NCBI RefSeq assembly: GCF_007667275.1
Contig: NZ_VDQT01000003.1
Coordinates: 62,001 to 126,000, forward strand
Direction: 5' to 3'
DNA length: 64,000 bases
From: Stenotrophomonas rhizophila
Lineage (GTDB): Bacteria; Pseudomonadota; Gammaproteobacteria; Xanthomonadales; Xanthomonadaceae
Below the pieces are notes generated by a model. That model saw only the letters and a program-made list of their open reading frames with translations, had not been told where the DNA came from and ran no database searches. Below, in pieces: positions 1-9,694 of the stretch. Position numbers and translations under genes: made by a program. Numbering within the stretch: the stretch's first letter is position 1; every line of letters begins with the position of its first letter.

Positions 1-73
1 CGTTGGAGGTCGGGTTGGGGTTCTGCTTGGCTGGCTTTGACATGGCTGGCCGGGGTCCTCTGTTGCGGTGGGA

Positions 74-556
74 TCAGCTGGGCAGGTGCTCCAGCACGTA
101 CTGGGCCGAAGACACCTCGAACGTGCCGGGCGCTTCGACGAAGGTTTCGCGTACCACGCCGTCTTCCACGTACAGCGCGAAGCGGCGCGAGCGCATGCCC
201 ATCCCGGAACTGCTGGCATCCAGTTCCAGGCCGAGCGCGCGGGTGAAGTCGCCGTTGCCGTCGGACAACAGCTGCAGGCCATCGGGCACCTGCTGGCTCT
301 CGCCCCAGGCTTTCATCACGAACGGATCGTTGACCGCCATGCAGAACACGTCGATGCCGCGCTGGCGGAAATCGGCGAAGTGCTCAATGTAGCCGGGCAG
401 GTGGCGCGCCGAGCAGGTCGGGGTGAAGGCGCCGGGCACGGCGAACAGCACCGCCTTGCGGCCGTCGAACAGCGCGGCGGTGTCCAGCGTTTCCATGCCC
501 TCGCGGATGCGCTTGAGGGTGACTTCGGGAATGCGGTCGCCAACGTGGATGGTCAT
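74..556 (-). CDS. Peroxiredoxin, Prx5/AhpE-like
   Basis: A 160-residue thiol peroxidase that reduces hydrogen peroxide and organic hydroperoxides in the cytoplasm. The protein has the Prx5-type active-site stretch PGAFTPTCS, which places the peroxidatic cysteine at residue 48. A second cysteine lies at about residue 72. There is no fused glutaredoxin domain, so an external thiol reductant is inferred. The ATG at 556 is chosen because the thioredoxin-like fold begins directly after it; an upstream in-frame start would add 18 residues unlike the family. It is divergent from the cbpA-like gene. Family assignment is firm; the physiological substrate is not known. Confidence 0.93.
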   Translation of the reverse strand: MTIHVGDRIPEVTLKRIREGMETLDTAALFDGRKAVLFAVPGAFTPTCSARHLPGYIEHFADFRQRGIDVFCMAVNDPFVMKAWGESQQVPDGLQLLSDGNGDFTRALGLELDASSSGMGMRSRRFALYVEDGVVRETFVEAPGTFEVSSAQYVLEHLPS

Positions 557-778
557 GGGAGCTCCTGGTGCAGGGAAAGGGTAGACAGGGCCATGGGAGG
601 GCCGCGTCAAAGGATTGAAAATCGCCTGTTCATTCCCATCTGGCCACCGTACCCGGGCCTGACGGCCGCAGCATTGCGCAGGATCAGCCGCCGATCACGG
701 CATGGGGGTGCCCAGCCGCTAGAATTGCGGGCATGGTCCCCGCCGGCGCGGGTGGCCGAACCTATTCGAGGTGTATGG

Positions 779-1678
779 ATGGAATTCAAGGACTACTACG
801 CCACCCTGGGCGTGGAACCCACGGCAGGCGATGCCGAGATCAAGACCGCGTACCGCCGGCTGGCACGCAAGTACCACCCGGACGTGAGCAAGGAAGCCGG
901 CGCGGAAGAGAAGTTCAAGGCGGTCAACGAAGCCTACGAGGCCCTGCGTGATCCGCAGAAGCGCGCCGCCTATGACCAGCTCAAGGCGCAGGGCTACCGC
1001 CCGGGCGAGGAGTTCCACACCCCGCCGAACTACGGCGGCGGGCAGGGCTTCGACTTCGAGGAAGTGTTCGGCGGTGGCGCCGGCGGCGGTGGCTTCAGCG
1101 ATTTCTTCGAAAGCCTGTTCGCACGCCAGCGGGGCGGCGGTGGTGCCGGCCGGGCCAGCGGCTTCGGTGGGGCCGGTGCCGGCCCGCAGGCGGTGCGCGA
1201 CACCCGCGCCAAGCTGTCGGTGCCGCTGGAAGCGGCCTACGCCGGCGACAGCCTGCGCATCACCGTCAACGGCAAGCAGCTGGATGTGCGCGTGCCCAAG
1301 GGCATCCGCCCGGGCCAGGTGATCCGGCTGGCCGGGCAGGGCACCAACGGCGGCAACCTGCTGCTGGAAGTGGAATATGCCGCGCACCCGCAGTTCGAAG
1401 TGGACGGTCGCAACATCCTGTACACCCTGGACGTGACGCCGTGGCAGGCCGCACTGGGCACCTCGATCAGCGTGCCCACCCTTGGCGGTGCGGTGGAGCT
1501 GAAGGTACCGGCCGGCTCCGACGCAGGCCGCAAGCTGCGCCTGCGCGGCCGCGGCCTGCCCGGCAATCCCGATGGCGACCAGATCGTGGAGCTGGAAATC
1601 ATTGCGCCGGTGCCGACCGATGACGCGCAGAAGAAGGCGTACCGGTCATTGGCCAAGGCGTTCGGCGAAAAGATCTAG
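779..1678 (+). CDS. cbpA: DnaJ-class co-chaperone, CbpA-like
   Basis: A 299-residue type II J-domain co-chaperone that stimulates DnaK ATPase activity; CbpA of E. coli also binds DNA. The J domain occupies residues 5-70 with the HPD motif at 33-35. A Gly/Phe-rich linker follows at about 80-135, and two beta-rich C-terminal substrate-binding domains fill residues 140-295. The cysteine-rich zinc finger of true DnaJ is absent, which separates it from dnaJ. The ATG at 779 opens directly on the J domain. No cbpM modulator gene lies beside it. The gene runs into a tandem array of GTAG hairpins and is convergent with the response-regulator gene beyond. Confidence 0.9.
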   Translation: MEFKDYYATLGVEPTAGDAEIKTAYRRLARKYHPDVSKEAGAEEKFKAVNEAYEALRDPQKRAAYDQLKAQGYRPGEEFHTPPNYGGGQGFDFEEVFGGGAGGGGFSDFFESLFARQRGGGGAGRASGFGGAGAGPQAVRDTRAKLSVPLEAAYAGDSLRITVNGKQLDVRVPKGIRPGQVIRLAGQGTNGGNLLLEVEYAAHPQFEVDGRNILYTLDVTPWQAALGTSISVPTLGGAVELKVPAGSDAGRKLRLRGRGLPGNPDGDQIVELEIIAPVPTDDAQKKAYRSLAKAFGEKI

Positions 1679-1680
1679 CC

Positions 1681-1806
1681 GGCGTACCGACCCACGGTCG
1701 GTCCACACGACAGGTAGGTGCCGACCGCTGGTCGGTCCACCAAGAGGTAGGTACCGACCGTTGGTCGGTCCACCAAGCGGTAGGTACCGACCGTTGGTCG
1801 GTACGC
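1681..1806. repeat. Tandem SMAG-like hairpin array, four units with 33-bp period
   Basis: Four head-to-tail units begin near 1681, 1714, 1747 and 1780, exactly 33 bp apart. The last three begin GTAGGT and contain an inverted repeat of the form CCGACC-N3-GGTCGG; unit 1 is degenerate (GGCGTACCGACC). The 6-8 bases between hairpins vary. The form matches short GTAG-headed interspersed hairpins described in S. maltophilia. The array lies between convergent genes and may work as a bidirectional transcript end or RNA stabiliser. Function is inference. Confidence 0.85.
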
Positions 1807-1810
1807 TTCT

Positions 1811-2194
1811 TCAGGCAGAAGGCGGCTGCTGCCCGCTGAACACCCGCTCCAGCACCTCGGACAGTTCGTCTTCGGAGAACGGCTTGGTGATGTAGGCCTT
1901 GGCCCCCTGCCGCATGCCCCACATGCGGTCGGTGTCCTGGTCCTTGGTGGTGACCAGGATCACCGGGATATGCCGTGTGGTGGCTTCGCGCGCCAGCGTA
2001 CGGGTGGCCTGGAAACCGTTGAGGTTCGGCATCACCACATCCATCAGCACCAGGTCGGGTAGCTGCTCCTTGGCCAGGTTGACGCCCGCCTGGCCATCCT
2101 CGGCGGTCAATACTTCGTGCCCCAGCTTTTCGACGATGCGCCGGATGCCCAGCTGCTGCGACGGAGAATCGTCGACGATCAGAATGCGTGCCAT
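1811..2194 (-). CDS. Single-domain response regulator, PilH-like
   Basis: A 127-residue stand-alone CheY-like receiver with no output domain. The acidic pocket is Asp8-Asp9, the phospho-acceptor is Asp52 in LVLMDVVMP, and a KPFSEDEL stretch carries the conserved lysine near the C terminus. Sequence style resembles PilH/PilG of type IV pilus chemosensory systems, which act through protein-protein contacts. No pil genes are beside it, so the PilH label is tentative. The ATG at 2194 has GGGGAA a few bases upstream; a TTG four codons earlier is the alternative start and is less likely because it overlaps that ribosome-binding site. Confidence 0.85.
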   Translation of the reverse strand: MARILIVDDSPSQQLGIRRIVEKLGHEVLTAEDGQAGVNLAKEQLPDLVLMDVVMPNLNGFQATRTLAREATTRHIPVILVTTKDQDTDRMWGMRQGAKAYITKPFSEDELSEVLERVFSGQQPPSA

Positions 2195-2283
2195 GTTGTT
2201 CCCCAAGTGATGTCCGCAGTGTAGTGCTGCGCCGATGTCAGCGTGAAGCGTCCGCCGCGCCGTCCGTCGCCCAGCTGCAACGC

Positions 2284-3279
2284 TCAGTCGATCCGGACCA
2301 CGGTGCGGCCGCGCGCGTCCCCGGCCAGCATCGCCTCGAACACCTCGGGCAGCCCCTCCAACCCGATCTCGCGCGTGCAGATGCTGTCCAGGTGCCGCGG
2401 CTTCCAGTCGTCGCCCAGCCGCTCCCAGACCTGCTCGCGCAGCGCACGCGGGGCCGAAGACGACGACACGCCCAGCAGCGACACCCCGCGGATGATGAAA
2501 GGCATCACCGTCATGTCCAGCGCCGGGCTGGCGGCCAGGCCGGCGCTGACCACGCTGCCGTAGGGCACGGTCTGGGCCAGCAGGCTGGCCAGCATCGGGC
2601 CGCCGGCGTTGTCCAGCCCGCCGCCGAAGCGCGCCGATTCCATCGGCCGCCCGGTGGCCAGGGTGTCGCGCGGCAGCACCTGCTGCGCCCCCAGCCCGTG
2701 CAGGTACCCGGCCTGGTCGGGCTTGCCGCTGATCGCGTGCACCTCGAACCCGGCGCGGCTGAAGATGTCCACCGCCAGCGAACCGACCCCGCCGGTGGCG
2801 CCGGTGACCGCCAGCGGTCCGTGCGCGGGAGTGAGGCGGTTGTCGAGCATGCGCAGCAGGGCCAGCGCAGCGGTGAAGCCGGCCGTGCCGATGATCATCG
2901 CCTCGCGCGCGCCAAGCGCGGCCGGGCGCGCGATGACCGCGCTGGCCTCCAGTCGCACGTACTGGCTGTAACCGCCATCACGGGTCTCGCTCAGCCCGCA
3001 GCCGGTGGCCAGCACCGCGTCGCCCTCGCGCCAGGCCGGGTCGCTGGAGGCGACCACCGTGCCGGCCACGTCGATCCCGCCCACCAGCGGGAACCGGCGC
3101 AGGATCCGGCCCTTGCCGGTGCCGGCCAGCGCATCCTTGTAGTTCACCGACGACCACTCGGCGCGCACCACCACCTGGCCGGGATCGAGCTGGTCCAGGG
3201 CCACCGGTTCGAGCCCGCTGCGGTGGCCCTGCTCGTCCTGGTGGATGCGGAACGCGGTGAACCGGTCGGGGACTGCCAT
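2284..3279 (-). CDS. acuI: Medium-chain reductase, AcuI/YhdH family (acrylyl-CoA reductase type)
   Basis: A 331-residue member of the zinc-free medium-chain dehydrogenase/reductase superfamily. Hallmarks are SSVNYKDALAGTGKG at residues 43-57, the substrate-domain signature of YhdH/AcuI proteins, and the Rossmann nucleotide-binding stretch VTGATGGVGSLAV at 158-170. AcuI reduces acryloyl-CoA to propionyl-CoA with NADPH; whether that is the physiological reaction here is inferred. No structural or catalytic zinc cysteine cluster is visible, in keeping with the family. The ATG at 3279 starts on the conserved N terminus. It is divergent from hflK, with about 210 bases between them for both promoters. 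Confidence 0.88.
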   Translation of the reverse strand: MAVPDRFTAFRIHQDEQGHRSGLEPVALDQLDPGQVVVRAEWSSVNYKDALAGTGKGRILRRFPLVGGIDVAGTVVASSDPAWREGDAVLATGCGLSETRDGGYSQYVRLEASAVIARPAALGAREAMIIGTAGFTAALALLRMLDNRLTPAHGPLAVTGATGGVGSLAVDIFSRAGFEVHAISGKPDQAGYLHGLGAQQVLPRDTLATGRPMESARFGGGLDNAGGPMLASLLAQTVPYGSVVSAGLAASPALDMTVMPFIIRGVSLLGVSSSSAPRALREQVWERLGDDWKPRHLDSICTREIGLEGLPEVFEAMLAGDARGRTVVRID

Positions 3280-3487
3280 GGCGTGGCCTGCTGGGAAGGG
3301 GGTCTCCACCTTAGCGCGGCCTGCCGCGCGGGTGGGCGCCGACGCCCGGGGCAGGGGATGAATCGCGACCTGCGACGCATTCGCCCTTCCAATCCTGTCG
3401 GCCAGCCCCATCTAGTAGAATCGGGCGGGATTCAACGGTTGACGGTGCGGGACTGGCCCGCAGGCAACCTTTACTGATGGAGCGTGC

Positions 3488-4615
3488 ATGGCCTGGAATA
3501 CACCCGGCGGCAACAAGGGCGGACAAGGCCCCGACGAGAATCGACGAGGGCCGTTCGGTCCCCGCGGTGGCAGCGGCGGTGGCGGTGGTTGGGGCGGCCT
3601 GCCCGGACCGCTCAAGGACCTGTTCGATGGCGGCATCCTGCGCTGGGTGGCGGTGGCAGTGGTCCTGCTGCTGCTGTTCTCCAGCTTCCAGCTGATCGGC
3701 GAACAGCAACGCGGCGTGGTCCTGCGCTTCGGCCAGTTCTCGCGCATCCTGCAGCCGGGCCCGAACTTCAAGCTGCCGTGGCCGATCGAGTCGGTGACCA
3801 AGGTCAACGCGACCCAGATCAAGACCTTCAGCAGCGACGTGCCGGTGCTGACCCGCGACGAGAACATCGTGCGCGTGTCGCTCAACGTGCAGTACCGCAT
3901 CGACGACCCGCGCCTGTACCTGTTCGGTTCGGTCGACGCCAACCAGGTGCTGGAGCAGTCCGCGCAGAGCGCGGTACGCGAGCAGGTCGGTCGTGCCGAC
4001 CTCAACGCGGTGCTCAACAACCGTGGGCCGCTGGCCGTGGTCGCGCAGGAACGCCTGCAGGCCGCGCTCAAGGCCTACCGCACCGGCCTGGTGGTGACCG
4101 GCCTGACCCTGCCCGACGCGCGTCCGCCGGAAGAGGTCAAGCCGGCCTTCGACGAGGTCAACGGTGCCCAGCAGGTCAAGGAACGCCTGATCAACGAAGC
4201 CCAGGCCTATGCGGCCAAGGTCGTGCCGGAAGCCCGTGGCCAGGCCTCGCGCGCCCGTACCACCGCCGAAGGCTACAAGCAGGCCGCCGTGGCCCGCGCC
4301 GAAGGCGACGCCGAACGTTTCACCCTGCTCCAGCAGCAGTACCAGGGCGCCCCGGACGTCACCCGCAAGCGCCTGTGGCTGGAAACCGTGGAAAGCGTGC
4401 TGAAGGAAAACCGCAAGGTGATCGGTGGCGATGGCCGCCAGCTGATCTACGTGCCCATGCCCGACAATCGCGCCGGCGCAGCCTCCGGCAGCACGCCGCT
4501 GGTGACCCCGGAAGTGATGATGCCGTCGCTGCCGGCCAGCACGCCGGTGGACGGCGCGCGCACTACCGAGCGCCCGACCACGCGACCGACCGGTCGTGAA
4601 GGAGCCATCCGATGA
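3488..4615 (+). CDS. hflK: FtsH protease regulator HflK
   Basis: A 375-residue SPFH/band-7 protein that assembles with HflC on the periplasmic face of the inner membrane and modulates the FtsH AAA protease. Residues 1-45 are a Gly/Pro-rich cytoplasmic tail (GGSGGGGGWGG), a single membrane anchor spans about 51-70, and the SPFH domain with its long coiled-coil region follows. The C-terminal ~50 residues are Pro/Thr-rich. The stop overlaps the hflC start by four bases, so the two are translationally coupled. The usual upstream neighbours hfq and hflX are not here; a divergent reductase gene is. Confidence 0.95.
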   Translation: MAWNTPGGNKGGQGPDENRRGPFGPRGGSGGGGGWGGLPGPLKDLFDGGILRWVAVAVVLLLLFSSFQLIGEQQRGVVLRFGQFSRILQPGPNFKLPWPIESVTKVNATQIKTFSSDVPVLTRDENIVRVSLNVQYRIDDPRLYLFGSVDANQVLEQSAQSAVREQVGRADLNAVLNNRGPLAVVAQERLQAALKAYRTGLVVTGLTLPDARPPEEVKPAFDEVNGAQQVKERLINEAQAYAAKVVPEARGQASRARTTAEGYKQAAVARAEGDAERFTLLQQQYQGAPDVTRKRLWLETVESVLKENRKVIGGDGRQLIYVPMPDNRAGAASGSTPLVTPEVMMPSLPASTPVDGARTTERPTTRPTGREGAIR

Positions 4616-5475
4616 AGAGTTCGTTGTGGATCGGCCTGGCCGTTGCCGCAGTATTGGCCCTGCTGGGCTCGGTGTACGTGGTCCGTGAGGACCAGACCGC
4701 GATGGTGCTCAACCTGGGCAAGGTGGTGCGTTCGGACATCAAGCCGGGCCTGCACTTCAAGGTGCCGGTGGTGGAATCGGTGCGGGTGTTCGACCGCCGC
4801 CTGAAGGTGCTCGCCACCGCGCCGGCGCGCTACTTCACCGCCGAGCAGAAGGACGTCAGCGTCGACTTCTTCGCCATTGGCTACATTTCCGACGTGCGCG
4901 CCTACTACCGCGCGACCGGCGGCGATGCCAGCGTGGCCGACGCCCGCCTGGCACCGATCATCACCGACTCGCTGCGCAACCAGATCAACTCGCGTTCGTT
5001 GCAGCAGCTGGTGTCCGGCGACCGCAGCGAACTGATCGCCGGCCAGTTGACCGGCATCAACGAGGCGGTCAAGGGGCTGGGCATGCAGATCATCGACCTG
5101 CGCATCAAGCAGATCGACCTGCCCACCGACAGCCAGGTGATCAGCGACGTGTACGAGCGCATGCGCGCACAGCGCAAGCAGGAAGCCGCCAAGCTGCGGG
5201 CAGAGGGTGAGGAGCAGTCGCTGACCATCCGCGCCCAGGCCGACCGCGAAAGCACGGTGATCGTGGCCGAGGCCGAGCGTGACGCCCAGCGCCTGCGCGG
5301 TGCCGGCGACGCCGAGGCCGCGCGGATCTACGGCAAGGCCGGCTCGGCCGACCCGTCGTTCTTCTCGTTCTACCGCAGCCTGGAGGCCTACCGGAACTCC
5401 ATGACCGACGGCAACGGGGTGATCGTGCTGGATAAAAACGATCCGTTCCTGCAGTACATGAAGAACGACCGCTGA
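4612..5475 (+). CDS. hflC: FtsH protease regulator HflC
   Basis: A 287-residue partner of HflK. One N-terminal membrane segment lies at about residues 5-22, followed by an SPFH domain and a charged helical region rich in RAEGEE/RAQADRE repeats at about 180-245. It starts inside the hflK stop (ATGA overlap), as expected for subunits made in equal amount. A strong intrinsic terminator lies 60 bases downstream, so hflKC ends before purA even though the three genes are syntenic in relatives. Confidence 0.95.
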   Translation: MKSSLWIGLAVAAVLALLGSVYVVREDQTAMVLNLGKVVRSDIKPGLHFKVPVVESVRVFDRRLKVLATAPARYFTAEQKDVSVDFFAIGYISDVRAYYRATGGDASVADARLAPIITDSLRNQINSRSLQQLVSGDRSELIAGQLTGINEAVKGLGMQIIDLRIKQIDLPTDSQVISDVYERMRAQRKQEAAKLRAEGEEQSLTIRAQADRESTVIVAEAERDAQRLRGAGDAEAARIYGKAGSADPSFFSFYRSLEAYRNSMTDGNGVIVLDKNDPFLQYMKNDR

Positions 5476-5486
5476 CCGCCGGTTGA

Positions 5487-6986
<1,500 letters not shown>

Positions 6987-6990
6987 TGGT

Positions 6991-7038
6991 GTAGCGCCGG
7001 GCTCTGCCCGGCCGCTGTAGAGCCGGGCTCTGCCCGGC
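6991..7038. repeat. Two SMAG-like GTAG hairpins
   Basis: Two direct copies of a GTAG-headed hairpin at 6991-7012 and 7017-7038, each with the stem GCCGGGC-TCT-GCCCGGC (mismatch at the first base of copy 1). They lie between the purA stop and its terminator and use a different stem sequence from the array at 1.7 kb. Confidence 0.85.
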
Positions 7039-7041
7039 ATG

Positions 7042-7067
7042 AGAAGCCCCGCGCAAGCGGGGCTTCT
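7042..7067 (+). terminator. Terminator after purA
   Basis: An 11-bp stem AGAAGCCCCGC/GCGGGGCTTCT with loop GCAA, followed by a weakly T-rich stretch. It ends the purA transcript and separates it from the hipBA control region. Confidence 0.75.
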
Positions 7068-7090
7068 GCTTTCTGCCCCGCACGTGAAGA

Positions 7091-7126
7091 TACCCACATA
7101 GGGTAAGGACCTACCCAATCTGGGTA
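7091..7126. promoter_or_regulatory. Paired inverted-repeat operator upstream of hipBA
   Basis: Two 15-bp inverted repeats share the form TACCC-N5-GGGTA, at 7091-7105 and 7112-7126. Their centres are 21 bp apart, two turns of the helix, so both face the same side of the DNA. E. coli HipB binds a related arrangement (TATCC-N8-GGATA). Binding by the HipB encoded downstream is inferred from position and symmetry. The sites lie about 150 bases before the hipB start. Confidence 0.65.
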
Positions 7127-7210
7127 ATGACTAAGATTTCGAAGCTATTGTTTCGTTTAGGAGGATTCCAGCCCAATTTCCCGTATTTCGAAATAGCTGT
7201 TTAGAAATTA

Positions 7211-7239
7211 TTGCAAATCCCCACATCAAGTCGCATGAT
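7211..7239 (+). promoter_or_regulatory. Candidate sigma-70 promoter for hipBA
   Basis: A TTGCAA -35 box and CATGAT -10 box (each 4 of 6 consensus bases) are separated by 17 bp in an A+T-rich stretch. The transcript would begin about 27 bases before the hipB ATG. The operator pair lies some 85-120 bases upstream of it, so repression would need looping or a second promoter nearer the operators. Confidence 0.35.
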
Positions 7240-7272
7240 AGAAGCAACTGCTTAGATTCGGTGGCAACGACC

Positions 7273-7533
7273 ATGATCGACATCAAGGTGAAAACCCCCG
7301 AAGACATCGGCGAAATCATCCGCCGTGTCCGCCGTAACCAAGGCATCCGCCAGGACGACCTGGCCGCCTACATCGACTCCAGCCATGTCTTCATGCGTGA
7401 CGCCGAGCGCGGAAAACCCTCGGTGCAACTGGGAAGGGTGCTGCGCGCGCTCGACGAGCTGGGCGTCAAAGTCACACTGCAGGTCCCGGACGCAGTGATG
7501 GAGCCCAGATCGAAGCGGTCCGGTGCCAAATGA
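7273..7533 (+). CDS. hipB: Antitoxin HipB, XRE-family repressor
   Basis: An 86-residue helix-turn-helix protein, the antitoxin and autorepressor of a hipBA module. The HTH domain covers about residues 8-65 (IIRRVRRNQGIRQDDLAAYI, then SSHVFMRDAERGKPSVQLGRV). The C-terminal tail is basic (PRSKRSGAK). The ATG at 7273 is preferred; a GTG at 7261 is the alternative, and neither has a clear ribosome-binding site, which may indicate a near-leaderless or weakly translated message. Its stop overlaps the hipA start (ATGA). The paired TACCC-N5-GGGTA repeats upstream are the likely operator. Confidence 0.85.
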   Translation: MIDIKVKTPEDIGEIIRRVRRNQGIRQDDLAAYIDSSHVFMRDAERGKPSVQLGRVLRALDELGVKVTLQVPDAVMEPRSKRSGAK

Positions 7534-8786
7534 ACGCATCCTCGCGGCGCCTGCTGTGCGTATGGCTGGATACAGCGTTGGTAGGTCGGCTCTCCGAAGA
7601 GGGGAACATCTGGCGGTTCGACTACGAACCGGCTTGGGAAGGGGGCGACCTGTCGCCCGCCATTCGCCGCTCACAAGGTTCCATCATCGACGGAGCATCG
7701 CTTCGACCGGTCCAGTGGTTTTTCAGCAACCTGCTGCCAGAGGAAGGCGCGAAGCTCCTCCTCGCGCAGGATGCGCGTGTGGATGCCGCCGACAACTTTG
7801 GATTGCTGCAGTTCTACGGCCGCGAATCCGCTGGTGCCTTGACGTTGCTGCCCGAGGGCGAGGTGCTTTCACCAGCCGGCCTCCAGCCGCTGACAGATGA
7901 CGCCCTCTCCGAGCGGATTCGACGCCTGCCCCACGTTCCCCTGGGTCATGACGCGCCCAAACGCATGTCGCTGGCGGGCGCGCAACACAAGCTTGCCGTG
8001 ACAGTGCTGGAGGAAGGCATTTTCGAGCCCGTCGGATCCGAGCCTTCCACCCACATACTCAAGCCGGACCATCCCCAGCCCGACCATTACTGGCAGACCA
8101 CCATCAACGAGTGGTTTGTGATGAGACTGGCATCTGCTGCAGGAATGGATGCCGCAGAAGTGTCCATTCGACGCGTTCCCGAAGCCGTGTACCTGGTCCG
8201 CCGTTTTGATCGCACCTTCCGCACACCGGTCGAACGCCTGCCGGTGCTTGACGCGTGCCAGATGCTCTCTCTGGACGCGGTGTTCAAGTACCGGGAAGCG
8301 ACGTCCGCAGCCTTGAATGCGCTCATCGAACTTTGCGTACATAAAGCCGATACCCGCGCCCGACTATACCGGTGGTGGCTGTTCAACCTGATCGCGGGCA
8401 ACTCCGACGCGCACCTGAAGAATCTCAGCTTCCTGGGCGGGACAGACGGATGGGTACTGGCGCCGCACTACGATCTGATCTGTACCAGCATCTATTCTCC
8501 GGGCAATGCGTGGGGGGACGATGTCCCCGTCACGTCACCGGGAGGCCTGCCCTATGGAAAATGGCGCCGCGAAAATGCCGTTGCGTTCGGCTCAACCATC
8601 GGAATCAACGCCCGTGCGGCCGAGCGTGAACTGGATTACCTGCTGCAACGTGTGCAGGCGCACGTAGGGAGGCTCTATCAGGAGTACGAAGACGGCGCCG
8701 CGCGCGGGGTGGACCCCGGAGAAGCCCGCCTGCTGCGGGGGATCATCCACGGGCCGATCAAGGACATGACTGCACGATTGGCATGA
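7530..8786 (+). CDS. hipA: Toxin HipA, serine/threonine kinase
   Basis: A 418-residue HipA-type kinase; E. coli HipA phosphorylates GltX and drives growth arrest and persistence. The phosphate-binding/autophosphorylation loop SLAGAQHKLAV lies at residues 147-157 (Ser147 in the place of E. coli Ser150). The catalytic loop NSDAHLKN lies at 291-298 (Asp293), and the metal-binding HYDL at 313-316 (Asp315). All key kinase residues are intact, so the toxin is predicted active. The N-terminal subdomain (residues 8-110) is the usual HipA N1 domain. It is coupled to hipB by a four-base overlap. The target in this organism is unknown. Confidence 0.9.
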   Translation: MNASSRRLLCVWLDTALVGRLSEEGNIWRFDYEPAWEGGDLSPAIRRSQGSIIDGASLRPVQWFFSNLLPEEGAKLLLAQDARVDAADNFGLLQFYGRESAGALTLLPEGEVLSPAGLQPLTDDALSERIRRLPHVPLGHDAPKRMSLAGAQHKLAVTVLEEGIFEPVGSEPSTHILKPDHPQPDHYWQTTINEWFVMRLASAAGMDAAEVSIRRVPEAVYLVRRFDRTFRTPVERLPVLDACQMLSLDAVFKYREATSAALNALIELCVHKADTRARLYRWWLFNLIAGNSDAHLKNLSFLGGTDGWVLAPHYDLICTSIYSPGNAWGDDVPVTSPGGLPYGKWRRENAVAFGSTIGINARAAERELDYLLQRVQAHVGRLYQEYEDGAARGVDPGEARLLRGIIHGPIKDMTARLA

Positions 8787-8875
8787 GGGCACTATCGGGC
8801 AAAGCGTGATCGGCCCAGCCTGGCTACCCACCGGGCCTGATTTCGGCGATGCTCGTCCCATTACAGGGGGGCGGC

Positions 8876-9694
8876 ATGGACAGCAGGGAAGGGGATGGCA
8901 CCAAAGGTGATGTTCCGGCGACCGGGCCGTTGAACGGCGGGGCCAGCATGGCTGCGGGGGCCGTGCCGACCGACTGGTCGGCGCTGCCGGTGGTGCAGGG
9001 CAACGAAGACTCGGTGGTGATGGTGCTGTGGCGCCTGCTGCGGCAGGAACCCGCCCTGATCGTGAGCGCGGGGTACGTGCTGCTTTCGCTGCTCGGGCTC
9101 TGGTCCAGCTACTTCTTCTACCTGCGCTTCCAGCTGTCGATCCTGGACTACCTGCAGATCAGCGATTTCCTGGTGGCAGGCCTGCGTGATCCGGCCTATG
9201 CCGGCATTCTTGCCGGCGGCATCCTGCTGGCCATCCTGGTCGGCTGGCCCGATACCCTGCGTCGCCGAAACCCCGCCAAGGTGGAAGCGCTGCGGGCGCG
9301 GCATTGGGGCTGGCGGCTGCTGTTCTCGCGCACGCCGCTGACCAGCTGGGATATTTCCGGCCTGCGCCCGCTTACCGGCCTGTGCATTGCCGTGGTCGGC
9401 TTCATGGCGCTGGGCGCGGCAATCTATTCCCTGGACAAGGCCGAGAACATCCGCGATGCGGGGCAGGGCCCGAAGGTGACCCTGCACCTGGCCGGAGACC
9501 CGGCGCCGCTCAAGGAGGAGGCGCGACTGCTGGGCAGCAGCAGTGCGTTCGTGTTCCTGTGGTGGCCGAGGCAGCGCCGCGCCGAGGCCGTGCCCATTTC
9601 GGCCATCAAGCGCATGCAATCGGTGGTGCTGCCTGTAAAGGGCGCGGTGGCGCCGTCGGTCAGCGCATCTCGAACGAAGACTGCAGCGGAATAG
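8876..9694 (+). CDS. Uncharacterised inner-membrane protein
   Basis: A 272-residue protein I do not recognise. Residues 1-55 are polar and Gly-rich. Three hydrophobic segments lie at about 60-83, 108-125 and 167-185, with a short positively charged loop (TLRRRNPAKVEALRARH) between the second and third. The C-terminal ~85 residues are soluble and contain a compact stretch (about 197-255) that could be a small beta domain. The ATG at 8876 is chosen for its AGGGGGGCGGC ribosome-binding region; an in-frame ATG nine codons earlier is possible. Its last 35 bases overlap the end of the convergent gene for a secreted protein. Confidence 0.7.
   Translation: MDSREGDGTKGDVPATGPLNGGASMAAGAVPTDWSALPVVQGNEDSVVMVLWRLLRQEPALIVSAGYVLLSLLGLWSSYFFYLRFQLSILDYLQISDFLVAGLRDPAYAGILAGGILLAILVGWPDTLRRRNPAKVEALRARHWGWRLLFSRTPLTSWDISGLRPLTGLCIAVVGFMALGAAIYSLDKAENIRDAGQGPKVTLHLAGDPAPLKEEARLLGSSSAFVFLWWPRQRRAEAVPISAIKRMQSVVLPVKGAVAPSVSASRTKTAAE

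Noticed and set aside
1681..1806. A possible mini-CRISPR array
   Set aside because: Period of 33 bp is mostly the hairpin itself, spacers are only 6-8 bases, and no cas genes are present.
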